The notes beneath the pieces are model-generated. The model searched no databases. It saw nothing but the letters and a program-made list of their open reading frames with translations, and was not told where the DNA came from. A stretch of DNA of 64,000 nucleotides from Hemibagrus wyckioides. Its lineage: Eukaryota > Chordata > Actinopteri > Siluriformes > Bagridae. The position numbers and the translations under genes were made by a program. Each line of letters opens with the position of its first letter. The stretch's first letter is position 1. Below are positions 46,186 through 58,788 of the stretch, piece by piece. The DNA lies in NCBI RefSeq assembly GCF_019097595.1, contig NC_080727.1:11631001-11695000 (forward strand), written 5' to 3'.

Positions 46186-46640
46186 GCTATAAAGTTGGTG
46201 GACACCTGACCATCACACCCATATGTGCTTTATAAACATCCGTTTCCAGACATTTCCAGCCCCACTTTACTATTACACTGTTATAATAATCTTTTGGGAA
46301 AGCTTTCCACTAGATTTTCGAACATGACTTTGGGAATTTGTGCTCACTGAGCCACAAGAGCTTTAGTAAGCTCGGGCACTGATGTTGGGTGAGGCCTGGT
46401 GTGCAGAGTGCATTACAGTTCCTCTCAGTAGTGTTCAGTGTGGTTGAGGTCAAGGTTCTGTGCAGGCCAAATGATTTTTTCCACATCACCTTTGACAAGC
46501 ATTTTTCTTATGGACTTTGCTTTGTGCACAGTAGCATTATTGTATTGGAACATGTCTGGGCTGGACCAGGCTGCTTACTTACAGTGAAGGAAAATTGTAA
46601 TGCTACAGCATACACAGACCTTTGGCTATTTATTATATAA
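46186..46640. mobile_element. Tc1-derived short element, right end lost
   Basis: It shares ordered motifs with 41006-41477: GGTGGACACCTGACCATCAC, CACCCATATGTGCTT, TTTTGGGAAAGCTTTCCACT, GAGCCACAAGAGC and AGGTTCTGTGCAGGCCAAAT. It then switches to forward transposase text (GGCTGCTTACTTACAGTGAA, AATTGTAATGCTACAGCATA). This arms-inverted structure is typical of internally rearranged Tc1 derivatives. It lies between the two full Tc1 copies. Confidence 0.75.
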
Positions 46641-47110
46641 TGTTATGAGCAAAGTTGAGCTATATGTTTTTTTTTTTCTCCAAATCCATTACTGTGTCCA
46701 CATTTATGATTTTATCACTTTTCTCTCATTACTCACATATTCTGCTCTCACATATTCTGCAAAGTCAGTCAAATATTCAGCAGAGCCCCTAAAAATCTTC
46801 AGCATTTGTATACTGCTGCTTTGGCCCACCAATTACCACATCCAGATATTGACTAATATAACTTTACTGTGAAACACTGCTATTGTTGGCTCATGACTAT
46901 TGTGTTGCATCAGGGTCGAGGGTTTGTTTGTGTTCCAGCATTTCTTGTAATAATACTGCTAATATGTTGAACTATTTCAAAAAACAGGCAGAGGTCATGA
47001 AGTGAAGGTCTAAAGCTCTGCCATCATCTTTGACACGTACTTGGTCCTGAACGCTGCTTTGTTTAGCCCTCTATATACATATATTCGTGGGTGGGTGTGT
47101 AATTTATATA

Positions 47111-48346
47111 CACTATATTGCCAAAAGTATTCGCTCACCTGCCTTGACTCGCATATGAACTTAAGTGACATCCCATTCCTAATCCATAGGGTTCAATATG
47201 ACGTCGGTCCACCCTTTGCAGCTATAACAGCTTCAACTCTTCTGGGAAGGCTGTCCACAAGGTTTAAGAGTGTGTTTATGGGAATTTTTTACCATTCTTC
47301 CAGAAGCGCATTTGTGAGGTCACACACTGATGTTGGACGAGAAGGCCTGGCTCTCAGTCTCCGCTCTAATTCATCCCAAAGGTGTTCTATCGGGTTGAGG
47401 TCAGGACTCTGTGCAGGCCAGTCAAGTTCATCCACACCAGACTCTGTCATCCATGTCTTTATGGACCTTGCTTTGTGCACTGGTGCACAGTCATGTTGGA
47501 AGAGGAAGGGGCCAGCTCCAAACTGTTCCCACAAAGTTGGGAGCATGGAATTGTCCAAAATGCCTTGGTATGCTGAAGCATTCAGAGTTCCTTTCACTGG
47601 AACTAAGGGGCCAAGCCCAGCTCCTGAAAAACAACCCCACACCATAATCCCCCCTCCACCAAACTTTACACTTGGCACAATGCAGTCAGACAAGTACCGT
47701 TCTCCTGGCAACCGCCAAACCCAGACTCGTCCATCAGATTGCCAGATGGAGAAGCGCGATTCGTCACTCCAGAGAACGTGTCTCCACTGCTCTAGAGTCC
47801 AGTGGCGGCGTGCTTTACACCACTGCATCCGACGCTTTGCATTGCACTTGGTGATGTATGGCTTGGATGCAGCTGCTCGGCCATGGAAACCCATTCCATG
47901 AAGCTCTCTGCACACTGTTCTTGAGCTAATCTGAAGGCCACATGAAGTTTGGAGGTCTGTAGCGATTGACTCTGCAGAAAGTTGGCGACCTCTTTGCACT
48001 ATGCGCCTCAGCATCCGCTGACCCCGCTCCGTCAGTTTACGTGGCCCACCACTTCGTGGCTGAGTTGCTGTCGTTCCCAAACACTTCTACGTTCTTATAA
48101 TACAGCTGACAGTTGACTGTGGAATATTTAGGAGCAAGGAAATTTCACGACTGGATTTGTTGCACAGGTGGCATCCTATCACAGTTCCATGCTGGAATTC
48201 ACTGAGCTCCTGAGAGCGACCCATTCTTTCACAAATGTTTGTAAAAACAGTCTGCATGCATTTATACACCTGTGGCCATGGAAGTGATTGGAACACCTGA
48301 TTCTGATTAGTTGGATGGGTGAGCGAATACTTTTGGCAATATAGTG
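47111..48346 (-). mobile_element. Tc1-like transposon copy 2, 1236 bp, inverted relative to copy 1
   Basis: The same 29-base inverted repeats as copy 1 bound it, with TA at 47109-47110 and 48347-48348. The only length difference from copy 1 is 12 bases in the leader: copy 1 has extra bases between GTATAAA and GCATGCAGAC. The right end runs straight into a long TA/TC microsatellite, so the target was probably a TA repeat. Confidence 0.95.
47193..48224 (-). pseudogene. Tc1 transposase, inactive (copy 2)
   Basis: The reading frame is the same length as copy 1 (1032 nt, start [10 protein letters not shown] at 48224, stop at 47193-47195). The DDE motifs look intact, including [15 protein letters not shown] and NPIEHLWDE. 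Two nonsense codons break it. TAG at 48087-48089 replaces the Trp codon in the IIRTWKCLG motif, within the N-terminal DNA-binding region. TAA at 47289-47291 replaces a Ser codon after NALLEEW. Neither stop is shared with copy 1, so the two copies were disabled separately. Confidence 0.93.
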
Positions 48347-48570
<224 letters not shown>

Positions 48571-49769
48571 GTAATACATCATCTTTTTGCTTATCCAAGT
48601 CTTAAAGCCTTAATATTGTCTGTCTGCAACTGGAACCTGGGAATCTCTCACCTAATACTGTCTTCAAGTGACAGTAAGGATCACTTCAATGTCCAGTTCC
48701 TGAACCAATGGTAGTCATTATTAGAGAGCAAAGTCTATGGTACCAGAGGTCACAGAAAACACTTGGCAGTGACGTCCAGGTTTCTTTTTTTTTCCGGAAT
48801 TTTCACTTGAAATTTGTTGGTAGTTATATCACGCTAAAGGTGAGAAAAGTTCTGACATGATTTATCTTGTTTTTATTTTCACATCAACCTCAAAACAACG
48901 CCTCTCACTCTCACCTCCTATCTCTCCTATTTGTTCACTCCAATGGGAAGAGGTCAGAGATCAGCAGGGGGATTTTAGGAATCATTCATCACAATGAAAA
49001 CACTGAAAACACATGCAGGGTCCTCACCTATATTAATTCATCATTCATATCACAGCACCCAAACCCATGGCCTCTAGCCATGATCATATCTATGGTATAT
49101 CTATATCGATAATATGTTGTGTTTGTGTCCACATCTTCATATATGCTCAAGCCAAAGATCCCCTTTGGTTCATCATCATAGGGAGTGAACCAGACAATGA
49201 TATGTTGAAGGGTGGATCTTTCTCATAAAATCTTAAAATATAAAATCATAAAATATTTTACAGAGGCAAGAGTTCATGTACGGGACATGAAATGATATGC
49301 TTCATTAGCATTTATTCAAATATTTTGACATTAAAATATGGCTAGTTTTTTAACAGCAGTGCAAGCTTTAAAACTTTATTTAATGGAATCTCATCTTGTC
49401 CTTGAAATATGCAAAAAAAACTTTAAAAATAAAATTAACCTGAAGAGTCAAACATGTAAAGATCAAAGCCAACTGAACAAAAGCAAAATGTAGTTTCTGT
49501 TTTTGAAGTTATTTGCCATGGCATTTCATTTTTAAGAACTACTCACTAAATTTAAGTAATTTGAAATGATGGCAAATTTCCAAATTTGGAAATTAAATCA
49601 ATAAACAGAAAAAAACAGCTGACCTCAAAGACCAGCATTTGTCCACGTAAGATAAGTCTTCTAAATGGATGGTTGTGCTCTCACTCCTGGCTCACTGCAG
49701 TGGAAGACATACACTAGAGTGAATTTGACATGTTTACCAGCTCTCCTTACCACAATAGATAATAAAGCC
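48571..49769. other. No gene seen
   Basis: AT-rich unique sequence. Only short open frames without recognisable motifs are present on either strand. Confidence 0.7.
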
Positions 49770-49774
49770 AGTTG

Positions 49775-50262
49775 AATCATGCTGCTTCCGTTGGGCTCTT
49801 AAGCAAGGCCCTCAGTCCGTCCCACAGCCACCCCCATAATAAAACACCCACCCCACCCAACCTTCGCGCTCCAGGGGTGCTGCATCATAGCGGACCATGC
49901 GCTCTGACCCTAACTTCCAAGGATGGGATATGAAGAAAGAAATTAAATTCAATTTACTTGTAAAGCACTTTAAACAATGGACCATGTCTCAAGGCAGCTT
50001 TACAGAAGTTTACAAACACAGAAAAAAATTTAAAGTTAAGTTAGTATTTATCCCTTTTGAGTAAGCCTGAGGCAATGGTGGCAAGAAAAAACTCCCTGAG
50101 ATTATATGAAGAAGAAACCTTTAGAGGAACCACGCTCAGAAGGGAACTTCATCCTGATTTGGGTGACACTGAACAGTAAATGATGTAACTGTTGATAATG
50201 TCTTTTCTACAACAGCAACCAATTTTACTGTGCAGCAATGTATATGTAACAAATAAACGCTA
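49775..50262 (+). repeat. SINE-like repeat split by a second repeat
   Basis: The left part (about 49775-49937) has CTTAAGCAAGGCCCTCAG, CTCCAGGGGTGCTGCATCAT and GCGCTCTGACCCTAACTTCC, then GATATGAAGAAAGAAATT. The right part (about 50216-50262) has TTTTACTGTGCAGCAATGTA then TATGTAACAAATAAA. Together these match the order of a common fish repeat ending AATAAA. Family X interrupts it. Confidence 0.55.
49938..50200 (+). repeat. Dispersed teleost repeat, family X, copy 2 (nested)
   Basis: Shares ATTCAATTTACTTGTAAAGC, TTTAAACAATGGACCATGTC, TCAAGGCAGCTTTACAGAA, ACTCCCTGAGATTATATGA, AGAGGAACCACGCTC and TTTGGGTGACAC with the copy at 27115-27360. It sits inside the SINE-like repeat. Confidence 0.6.
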
Positions 50263-50756
50263 CTTAACTACTTAACTAAACTTAATTACCTGTGCAAAAA
50301 CACAGCTATAAATATTATACCTGAATCAAAAATTGATGTTTCCCCTGTTTTCTCTTCTGTGTGAAGCCATTTTAGCCTTTATTGCCTTTCCGTGTGACAG
50401 TGTAGTATACACTGTGTCTTTCTTCAGTAGTTGCTCAAATATTCACAGGCATTCTGTCTGAAGCAAACAAAGTTTTCTAACCTGTATGCTGACAAATTCA
50501 CATTGGATATTGGCTGACTCTGACTCTCCATCAATGAAATATTAGGTACAGGCAACAGTAACAAAAAAGAAATAATGGAACTATAAAGAAACTATATAGC
50601 CTTGGCTATATGCTTCTGTGAACATAGCTTTAAGAAAATCTGAAAATCCTGGACACATTGGAAGGCAAATACTCTAAAAGCAAGCAGGTAAATGGCAGGA
50701 ATCACATGTCCTCTGACGGTTAATATCCAATTAATCAATTCTTCAGATGATGCAGT

Positions 50757-51057
50757 TTTTCAGTTTGACATTTGGGTATTGTGGCTCAGCACGTTTGCTT
50801 CATTGCAGGTTTGAAAATTCGATTCCCACCTCTGCCTTGGATGTGTGGAGCTTGCATCTTCTCCTTGTGCTGTGTGTTGTAACTATTTTGGTTTCTATAA
50901 AATTATCTGCAGTGTGTAATTGTGCCTTTTGATGGATTGGCACCTCATCCAGGGTGTCCCCAGCCTTGTGCCCTGAGTCTCCTGGGACAGGCTCCAGGCT
51001 CCCTGTGACCCTGTATAGAATTAAGCAATTCAGTAAATGGATGATGGATGTATACAA
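50757..51057 (+). repeat. L2/SINE-like retroposon copy
   Basis: It begins GGCTCAGCACG...GAAAATTCGATTCCCACC, a tRNA-like A and B box spacing. It continues with GTGTGGAGCTTGCATCTTCT and TGATGGATTGGCACCTCATC, and ends GACAGGCTCCAGGCTCCCTG and ATGGATGATGGATG. This order matches the very common teleost L2-type tail. The central 60 or so bases of the usual element are deleted. Confidence 0.65.
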
Positions 51058-51149
51058 AACACTTTAAAAATCATTTATTTATTTGGCTCACACTTTACCC
51101 ATAATGATGAGGATACAGCTAAGCAGTTAAGATATAAGACGCTTGCTTG

Positions 51150-51199
51150 CATAATATTAATAATAATAATAATAATAATTGAATATATTGTTGTTGTTA

Positions 51200-51263
<64 letters not shown>
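51150..51263. repeat. (AAT)n and (ATT)n compound microsatellite
   Basis: AAT units, then GTTGTT, then about 65 bases of ATT. Opposite polarity of the two halves allows hairpin pairing. Confidence 0.95.
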
Positions 51264-51264
<1 letters not shown>

Positions 51265-51623
51265 TAATTGTTATTAATAGTTACTTAAACTAGTAAGATG
51301 GGCAGGTGGTACACACTTTTTGGTAATGATTTTCTTTTTCCTACATAAAACCTACATAGAATCAGGTCATAAGAAACATAAGAAACATAAGAAATTAAGG
51401 ATTTCAATTTACTAGCACATAGAGAGACAGGAATAGAAAAATAAAACATTTAAAAAACTAATTATTTGTTGTTGTTCTGCAAATGTGAAAATTAACATGA
51501 ACGGTTTTGGATATGGTCATATTTTGAAAAAAGGACTTAAATTTATGAAACATGGAAACTTTCTACAATCCTGTATGTTCAGTCCAACTGGATCTGCATG
51601 TAATGATCATCTGGATGTTATTA

Positions 51624-51626
<3 letters not shown>

Positions 51627-51678
<52 letters not shown>

Positions 51679-51686
51679 TGTGTGTG
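51627..51686. repeat. Compound (CT)n(GT)n microsatellite
   Basis: About 33 bases of CT then about 26 bases of GT. Confidence 0.95.
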
Positions 51687-52559
51687 ACTTTAGTGCCATA
51701 TTCTGTAATTATGGTTCATAAACATCTGGTTAGTCTCTTAGTTACATTCCTATGAAAGTCACTTTTCCCCTTGTATAAAGCACACATAATTAAATCTGAA
51801 CTCTAAAGAGGATTCAGTCTTATTACAATTCTTTAGGAATTTAAATACCAAACTTCCTTCTCATTTTATAGGTGTTTCTTCTTTAAAGCAGGTCTTTATT
51901 CTTTAATTTTAGTTACCGTCAATTAAAGTGCTATGAAAATCCATGAAAATCTCACCATGGTAATTTCATTGAAATTTTGCATATGCTCCTCTAAGCAATA
52001 GCATACATTTGCTTTGATGCATAATAAGAAATAATTTGTAATTTGTATATTATGTTAAAATCAGGCTTATAACTAGGAAATGATACTCTAATGGTTGAAA
52101 AAGTTTTATAAAACTCTTGTGTAGGCCCCATTATACTTATACTTACACTTTCCAATGTGTAGCATGACAGGATCAGGTGTGAAGATCTTTTGTGCCCCAA
52201 CACTGTGGTGTGTTTTTCTTGGCCCTGGCTCACTTTTTTTTCTTTTCATTTCAAAGATTTGAAACAGCAACAGCAAGTGAGGTGATTTGTTGCTTTTTGA
52301 TGAGTATCCTGACAATTATGGTCCAAGTCAAAACAATCCCACAGTCCTTGCACTTCAACAAGTCTTTATCAAAAGCACATGACCATTGAATGATAAAAGC
52401 ACAGCAAATAGTAATAAGGGCTATGAAGGAACTGGTTCCATCTTTTAATGTCTCATCCTGGAAATGTGGGACTATATATACAACACAGCTTTATCTGCAA
52501 GGTTACAGTTCTTTGACAGTTTGCACTTCCGGTGACCTTCTAAATGTTGATAGATGTCA

Positions 52560-52812
52560 TCATACATCATACATGCACTGTCTTTCGTTGCTTTGTTTGC
52601 ACCTAGCTGCGCCCTGTACACTTTATGTGGCTTGGACGAATCTTTCTGTCCTAGCTTTGTGTTGTTCTTGTGTTTAAACTATATGTTGTATGTTTATGTA
52701 GCACCAGGTCCTGGAGAAACGTTGTCTCATTTCACTATGTACTGCGTCAGCTATATGTGGTTGAAATGATAATAAAGCTTCTTGAATCTTGAATTGAATC
52801 TTGAATCTTGAT
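52560..52812 (+). repeat. Non-LTR retroposon 3' end with (TTGAATC)n tail
   Basis: TAGCACCAGGTCCTGGAGAA, ACGTTGTCTCATTTCACTAT and GTTGAAATGATAATAAAGC lead to a short tandem tail of CTTGAAT units. This is a typical teleost LINE 3' UTR with a simple terminal repeat. The coding part is absent (5' truncation). Confidence 0.7.
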
Positions 52813-53099
52813 CAGCTTTCTTTTTTTTTCTTAAGTGGGATGGAGGAAAGAAACCAGGCCAAGAAACATGGAAATGGAGCGAGGGTAAATATGGATGGAA
52901 TGGATGAATTCAACTCCGCAGCCTCCCATTGCCTTGTCACTTCAATACCAGCTTTCATTTTCAGTAATGTGCCCAAGGTACCACTGTCCAAAATATACAT
53001 ATGTGTACACCATACCCATTGCATTAGTGAAGTGGAAAGCAGAACATTTGCATCGACGCATAGAAAGGTTTTCACAGCAACCTGATCCACAGAACTGAA

Positions 53100-55800
53100 G
53101 CTGTTACATACAACATTTGAGAATGATATAACTGTAAATAGCTACACCACAAAAGTATACTTGTTTTTATAAAATGTCTAGCTCATGAACTCCAAAAACA
53201 CTTTGCTGCGACTTAACATGGAACACCTTCTTTACATAAATCACTGGGTTATCACTTGCTTTTCCCATCTGGTTGTTCTAGAAGGTGGAATGAAGTAGAA
53301 GTGAACTGAAGAAACCATTGCTCATAACTTATCTAATTCCTGATCTCTGAACATCACAAGAGGACATCACGTTGGGAAAAGAATCATCGCTGCCAACTGG
53401 TTACACAACACCAAGATAATCAGTGTACGGTAGTGTCCTCTGGTTCAATGAGCCGTCCAGTGATCCCACCCAAAATGCTGTAATCAAAATAATAATTCCA
53501 GATTAGTAGGATGTGTGGACAAAGAGGTTAGGTGTGACATGTTAAGATCATGAAATATTTACTGTTTTTCTTGTTGAAACCCCCAGCTGTGGGGTTTCTA
53601 CAAATATTTTATGTAGTCACAAGAAGGAAGGCTTGAAAGTCTTTGGCTGTATCACCACTGAAATTTGTTGAAATAGCTGAGACATGCCTTTCTGTCTCTC
53701 AGAAGCTAGGCTGCTTGAGTGTCTTCAGGATGAGTCAGTCTTTAAAGTCAGTTGAGCTGATTGGAGGAGCACTGCTCTGGAGTTTATTTTTCATTCAGTT
53801 CATATTTCAATGCCTATTTGTTGGAGTCTTCTCAGTCAGCAAGAGAACAAACAATTTGAGTCTGTTACTCATTATGCTAAGATCTTAGGACACAAATACA
53901 CACATTTCCAAGAACACAACTCTTGGAATACATTTCTTAAATACATTCCAGAAATTAGTAATAGGACATCTATAGAAGGTTTTTTGTAGATTTGATACCA
54001 CAACCCCATTTGGCAGTGCACTTTTATGACTTGGCATTTGCTGGGATATTTTGTTATCTATAGCAGTGTTTCCCAAATCCACAGACAATCCAGATTTTGA
54101 AGTAGTTTATGTTTTTAATGCCTTGGTACATGTACATTGGAAACTGAATAAGGGGAAGGACCCGAGGATAGGTTTAGTAAAAAGAAACATTTGATTGTTA
54201 AATATTTTATACAGCTTTTATTTAAACTAAATATACATATCGGAAAGTACTGCATGCAAAGTGCTGTCTTAAATATTTTGTAAAAAGAAAAAATGTGCAT
54301 AAAACTTCTAAATTATTCTTTATACATCTGTCAAACAGTCTAACAATCTGTCAGTGCATTAATGAATTACATTCTGCTCTTCCCCACTAATTTTGTGAAA
54401 TTACATTACATTTTTCTTCAGTACGAAAGAGAGAAAAACAGGAATTGGAGTGAGGATAAATATTAAATGTTTGGATCATTTACTGTGTTATAAGTGAAAG
54501 CTTTGAATTTTTTTCAGGCATTGAATATAAACTATCATAAATATCATACTTTTAATTATTATTAATTATTTTATTTATTTTTTTTATTGAAAATCAATTC
54601 ATGGCAATGGCAAAAATTAGCTCAAGGACCTGTCTCAAAGAAAAAATAAATCACAACTTAAGCATGGTTATTTGCATTCTTTTTTAGTGGTTAACAAAAA
54701 AGTCTGACCTCATCTAGTGAAGCCGTTCCTGTTGCGATCTATAAATAGAACCAGCTGATGTCTCCAGCAAACCTTGCACATTCCACACATGATGGTTCTA
54801 TTGCACTCACTCATCTGGACACTTCCAGGTTGTTGGCAGAGTAATTGTAATGCCTTTTCACCATCTTTCTTTGCAAAGAAGAAGAAGAAAACTGCTGACG
54901 GGAAGAGGGGGTGAATTATGCAACTTGGGAAACATAAGAGTCTAACTCTAAACCCTCAGTTGCTTGTGGTTGCTGCCGAAGCATTTGTTTTGGTTTTTGG
55001 TGATATTTCAGTAAATTGAAAACACTGACATGTAGGGCTTTTTCGGGGGCCCTGGGAACATAGTGGAGAAATTCTTATGGGATTTTGGGAAACATTTACT
55101 GGAGGGAATGGCATATAGGACCAGTCATGCTGAAAGGCTTGAGCAAATTTTCCATGAGTTTATTGAGTGGATGAGACCAAAAGAGGAGCTTTGAGGTTTA
55201 TAGAGCTTTCAAGGACTTGAATTTCCACAAGGAGTTTTTGGTCTTGGTTTTCTTGCGAGGTTAGAAAAGGCATACTGAGACTGATCTGTGCTTTCAGAAC
55301 TTCAACAAGAAAAATGCTTTGTTTTTATTTCATATTTGTGAACATTGTTCACATAAGTAATGCACAATTAAAGTTAAATAAACTTAAAAAAAATTTTTTC
55401 ATAATGTCTATGCAAGATGTCCACCCCCTGGTGCATAATGGCTAGGCTGCTGTCCATGAGATGGACGACTCTTTGGAGAAATTGTGGCTCACTGCCTTCT
55501 TCTTGGTGTTAGAGTAAATCAATCAGTCACAGCCAAAGCAGGACCATATGCACTCTCTATGAGAACACTATCTTCTCTCACCATTACTTATTTTACACAA
55601 TGAGCTCTCTGACCCTTATTGAAGGGCATTTTTTTCCTTTTGGATTTGAATAATTAATTTTATTCTTAAATGCAATGGTGTCTTATTGTAGTATGAGCTG
55701 GATTCAGACTAACTTAGAAACTGACTGAGGTTTCGGAATAATATTTCATGTGTCCTTGAGTACTCTGTCTCTCAGTCCCAGAATTCAGAGTTCTTGTTGA
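53100..55800. other. No gene seen
   Basis: Unique AT-rich sequence. Open frames are short and without recognised motifs or splice-phase support. Confidence 0.65.
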
Positions 55801-55819
55801 TCACCTTCCCGCCTCTTGC

Positions 55820-55825
55820 ACTCTC

Positions 55826-55860
<35 letters not shown>

Positions 55861-55861
55861 T
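55820..55861. repeat. (CT)n microsatellite
   Basis: About 40 bases of CT with one CCC interruption. Confidence 0.9.
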
Positions 55862-57289
55862 TCTTGCTCTCATATCAGCCAGAGACAAGAGCAAAGCACC
55901 TGAAGTAAGCAGGGAAGTGGGGTATGGGTGGGATTATCAGGTTCACATTGTGTCCATGTGGTAACCATTTCCCTGTAATCTCTAGTAATTGTATCCGTAT
56001 TAAATCTAGAGTCCCATTTTCCGTTTACTCCACCATCATGACCAGCACATTTACCAAGCTGTCATGGGGGCCCCTTTTAGAGTAAAGTAATGCAAATTGA
56101 TGCAATGGGAGAGACTATTAAAAGTTTGTCAAAATAGTGCTGCAGAGATTTCCTGTTTTAATGATCTTGAAATGAACATTTATGAGAAGGCACCACATGC
56201 ACTTCCTCTGAACTTTTCAGATCACCCTCCGTTAAGCCAGAGCTCAGATTTCTAATGGTCTATCAAGTAATGTGCACAAAGATGTGGTTGATTCTAAAAC
56301 TTTTCTTAATGTAGACACATCACACTGCCAATCCCATGAAAATCTAGATATTAGTTTTCTTATAATGTGCAAACCTGAAACATACAATCATGTAAAATAC
56401 TAAAACATATAATTATGTAAATGGCACAGTGGGTGTTGGATTATCACAGATTTATCATAAAGGATGTTGTTTCTACGAATAACTGGAAATTTCAAAATTT
56501 AAATTTGAGTTAATATTTGTATTCAGTATCCTTTTATGTAAGTTTACCTTCTGTATAAAAAACCCTGTTTCTTTGATAAACTAGGAAAGCTATCTGCATC
56601 ACAATTGCCCAAATGCAGCAAATTTGATGCAATTGTAAAATGACCCTTTGACCTACAGTTTTAATAGAGATTGGTAATTATGCCATACCACCCACTTACT
56701 TCTGCCCTTAATGTGCACTATAATGGGGTTTCCATTACAATAGCACCCATTCCTTTTCCTCTTTCCCCTCAACCATGCAGTGTGAAGTCAGAAAACATTA
56801 CCAGCATAGCAGTCAAAATAACATTACCATCTCTGGTGTTACAGGTTAGTATTGTGGAGTTTTTCTAGCTAAGCATTTATGTGGTTTTGATGGATAAGTA
56901 TTACCATAACTCTACACTACACCGCTACGACACTCATGTCTCACTACACTTCACCACCTTGCAGTTCTGCTCCACCCTGTACATTGTGTTATAATAGAAT
57001 ATTTTCTCTGTGTAATATAATTATAATGTACATATTGTTACTTCATAGATTACACATAGTTTATCTATCTGTCTATCTATTTATATTTATTTATATATAT
57101 ACTATATACTAGCTGCATAAACACTGTATATTATTGCTCTTAGTGTTGTACATACAATGTACATAATGCACACATTTTTGCACAATTTATAATTACACAT
57201 TACACTTTATCTGCTGTAAATACAACTTGCACATACTTCTTTATGCACACTCTAACATAGACTTATTTATTAATGTACATATTTACATA

Positions 57290-58678
57290 CACTACTCACA
57301 AAAAGTTAAGGATATTCGGCTTTTGGGTGATATTTCAGGATGCACCTAAAATGCATTATAACCTTTACAGGTGAACTTAATTTGACCTTCTCTACACTTT
57401 TGAATGCACATGTCCAACTGTTCAGTGTTTCAGTACTTTAAGAGAACTTGCTGTTCTCTAACAAGGTGCTTAACGGCAAAATTCACAACTGGTGTTTCGA
57501 CCAATAAATTTTCTGGTTCAATTAGAATTGGTATTTAAACAGTCCTCTTCATCATGCTGTTCACATTTTGACATCATGAGACCAAGACGACACCTAACAA
57601 TTGATCAACAGTACCTCGCCAATGCGAGGCTTCAAACTCTCTGGAAGAGTCACAGAAAGGCATAGAAGTGGACTTCCTTTGGCCACATCCCACGTTGATG
57701 ACCGCTTCATTGTGAACAGTGCCCTGCGGAACCGGATGATTGCCACTCAACTCCAGGCACATTTAAGGGAGTTGAAAGGCGCCCAAGTGTCACGTCAGAC
57801 CATTCAAAACCGTTTACATCAGCGTGGTCTGCATGCTAGACGACCTGTAAGGGTACCTGACCACACCACCAGGCCAGGGAGCATTTACGCTGGACGAGGG
57901 ACCAGTGGGCCACAGTGCTGTTCTCTGATGAAAGTCGATTCACGTTCAGCAGAAATGATGGCCGCCAACGATGTTGGAGACATCAAGGAGATAGCTATGC
58001 ATCAGCCACTGTTGTGGTGGTGTTACAGTCTGGGCAGGTGTGTCTACTCAATACAGAACTGCCCTACATCTTGTGAATGGTACAGTGACAAGCCAATACT
58101 ACCTGAATAACATCATTAATCCAGTCATTGTGCCCCTGCATGAACAACACAGGCCTAATTTCATCTTCATGGACAACAATGCTCCAGCTCATCGAGGTCG
58201 CATCATTAGGGAATGGCTGCTGGAGGCTGGGGTACCTTAAATGGAGTGGCCTGCACTTTCTCCAGACTTGAATCCCATAGAAAACCTTTGGGATCAGCTG
58301 AGTCGCCGTGTAGAGGCTCGTAACCCTGCACCCCAGAACCTCAATGACCTGAGGGCCGCCCTTCAAGAAGACTGGAATGCCATGCCTCAGCAGACAATAA
58401 GTTGACTCGTGAACAGCATGAGATGTCATTGTCAAGCTGTAATTGATGGTCAAGGGCACATGACAAATTATTGAGACATTGACATTTTTTGTTGTGGTAT
58501 ACCCACCACTGTTGTTGGCTTTTGTTTCAATAAATTGTTTGAGATGAGGAAATCACCATTGCATGCTTCTACTTAAATGCCCTATTTTCATGATATAATA
58601 TCACTGTAGCGTGAACTTTTTACATTTTCCATAAATTTCATCCAAAAGCCAAATATCCTTAACTTTTTGTGAGTAGTG
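57290..58678 (+). mobile_element. Tc1-like transposon of a second family, 1389 bp
   Basis: Inverted repeats begin CACTACTCACAAAAAGTTAA and continue GGATATTCGGCTTTT; the right end is the reverse complement with one change (TTTGG). TA lies on both sides (57288-57289 and 58679-58680). The termini differ completely from the 44-48 kb family. The interior holds a broken transposase. It is inserted into a retroposon 3' region. Confidence 0.93.
57576..58474 (+). pseudogene. Tc1-like transposase, decayed (second family)
   Basis: A likely start is MRPRRHLTIDQQYL at 57576. The N-terminal region is shortened and passes between frames. A DNA-binding remnant in one frame includes RNRMIATQLQAHL and SRQTIQNRLHQRGLHARRP. 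FSDESRFTFSRNDG (first catalytic Asp) is in another frame. Farther on, FMDNNAPAHRG and, after a TAA, PDLNPIENLWDQ supply the second Asp and the Glu. At least two frameshifts and two in-frame stops (near 58239 and 58402) make it non-functional. The order of motifs is that of Tc1/mariner DDE transposases. Confidence 0.88.
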
Positions 58679-58788
58679 TATATATCTGCTCTTGTTCATT
58701 TGCACTATTTCTACTATTTGCACTTCAGGTAAATGCTAAACAGCATTTCGTTGCTATGTACCTGTACTTTGCAATGACAATAAAGTTG

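Noticed and set aside
47041..47901. Long plus-strand open frame (286 residues)
   Set aside because: Antisense shadow of Tc1 copy 2, whose transposase is on the minus strand.
52801..53098. Several overlapping frames on both strands
   Set aside because: Short, no motif, different frames equally open; not supported as a gene.
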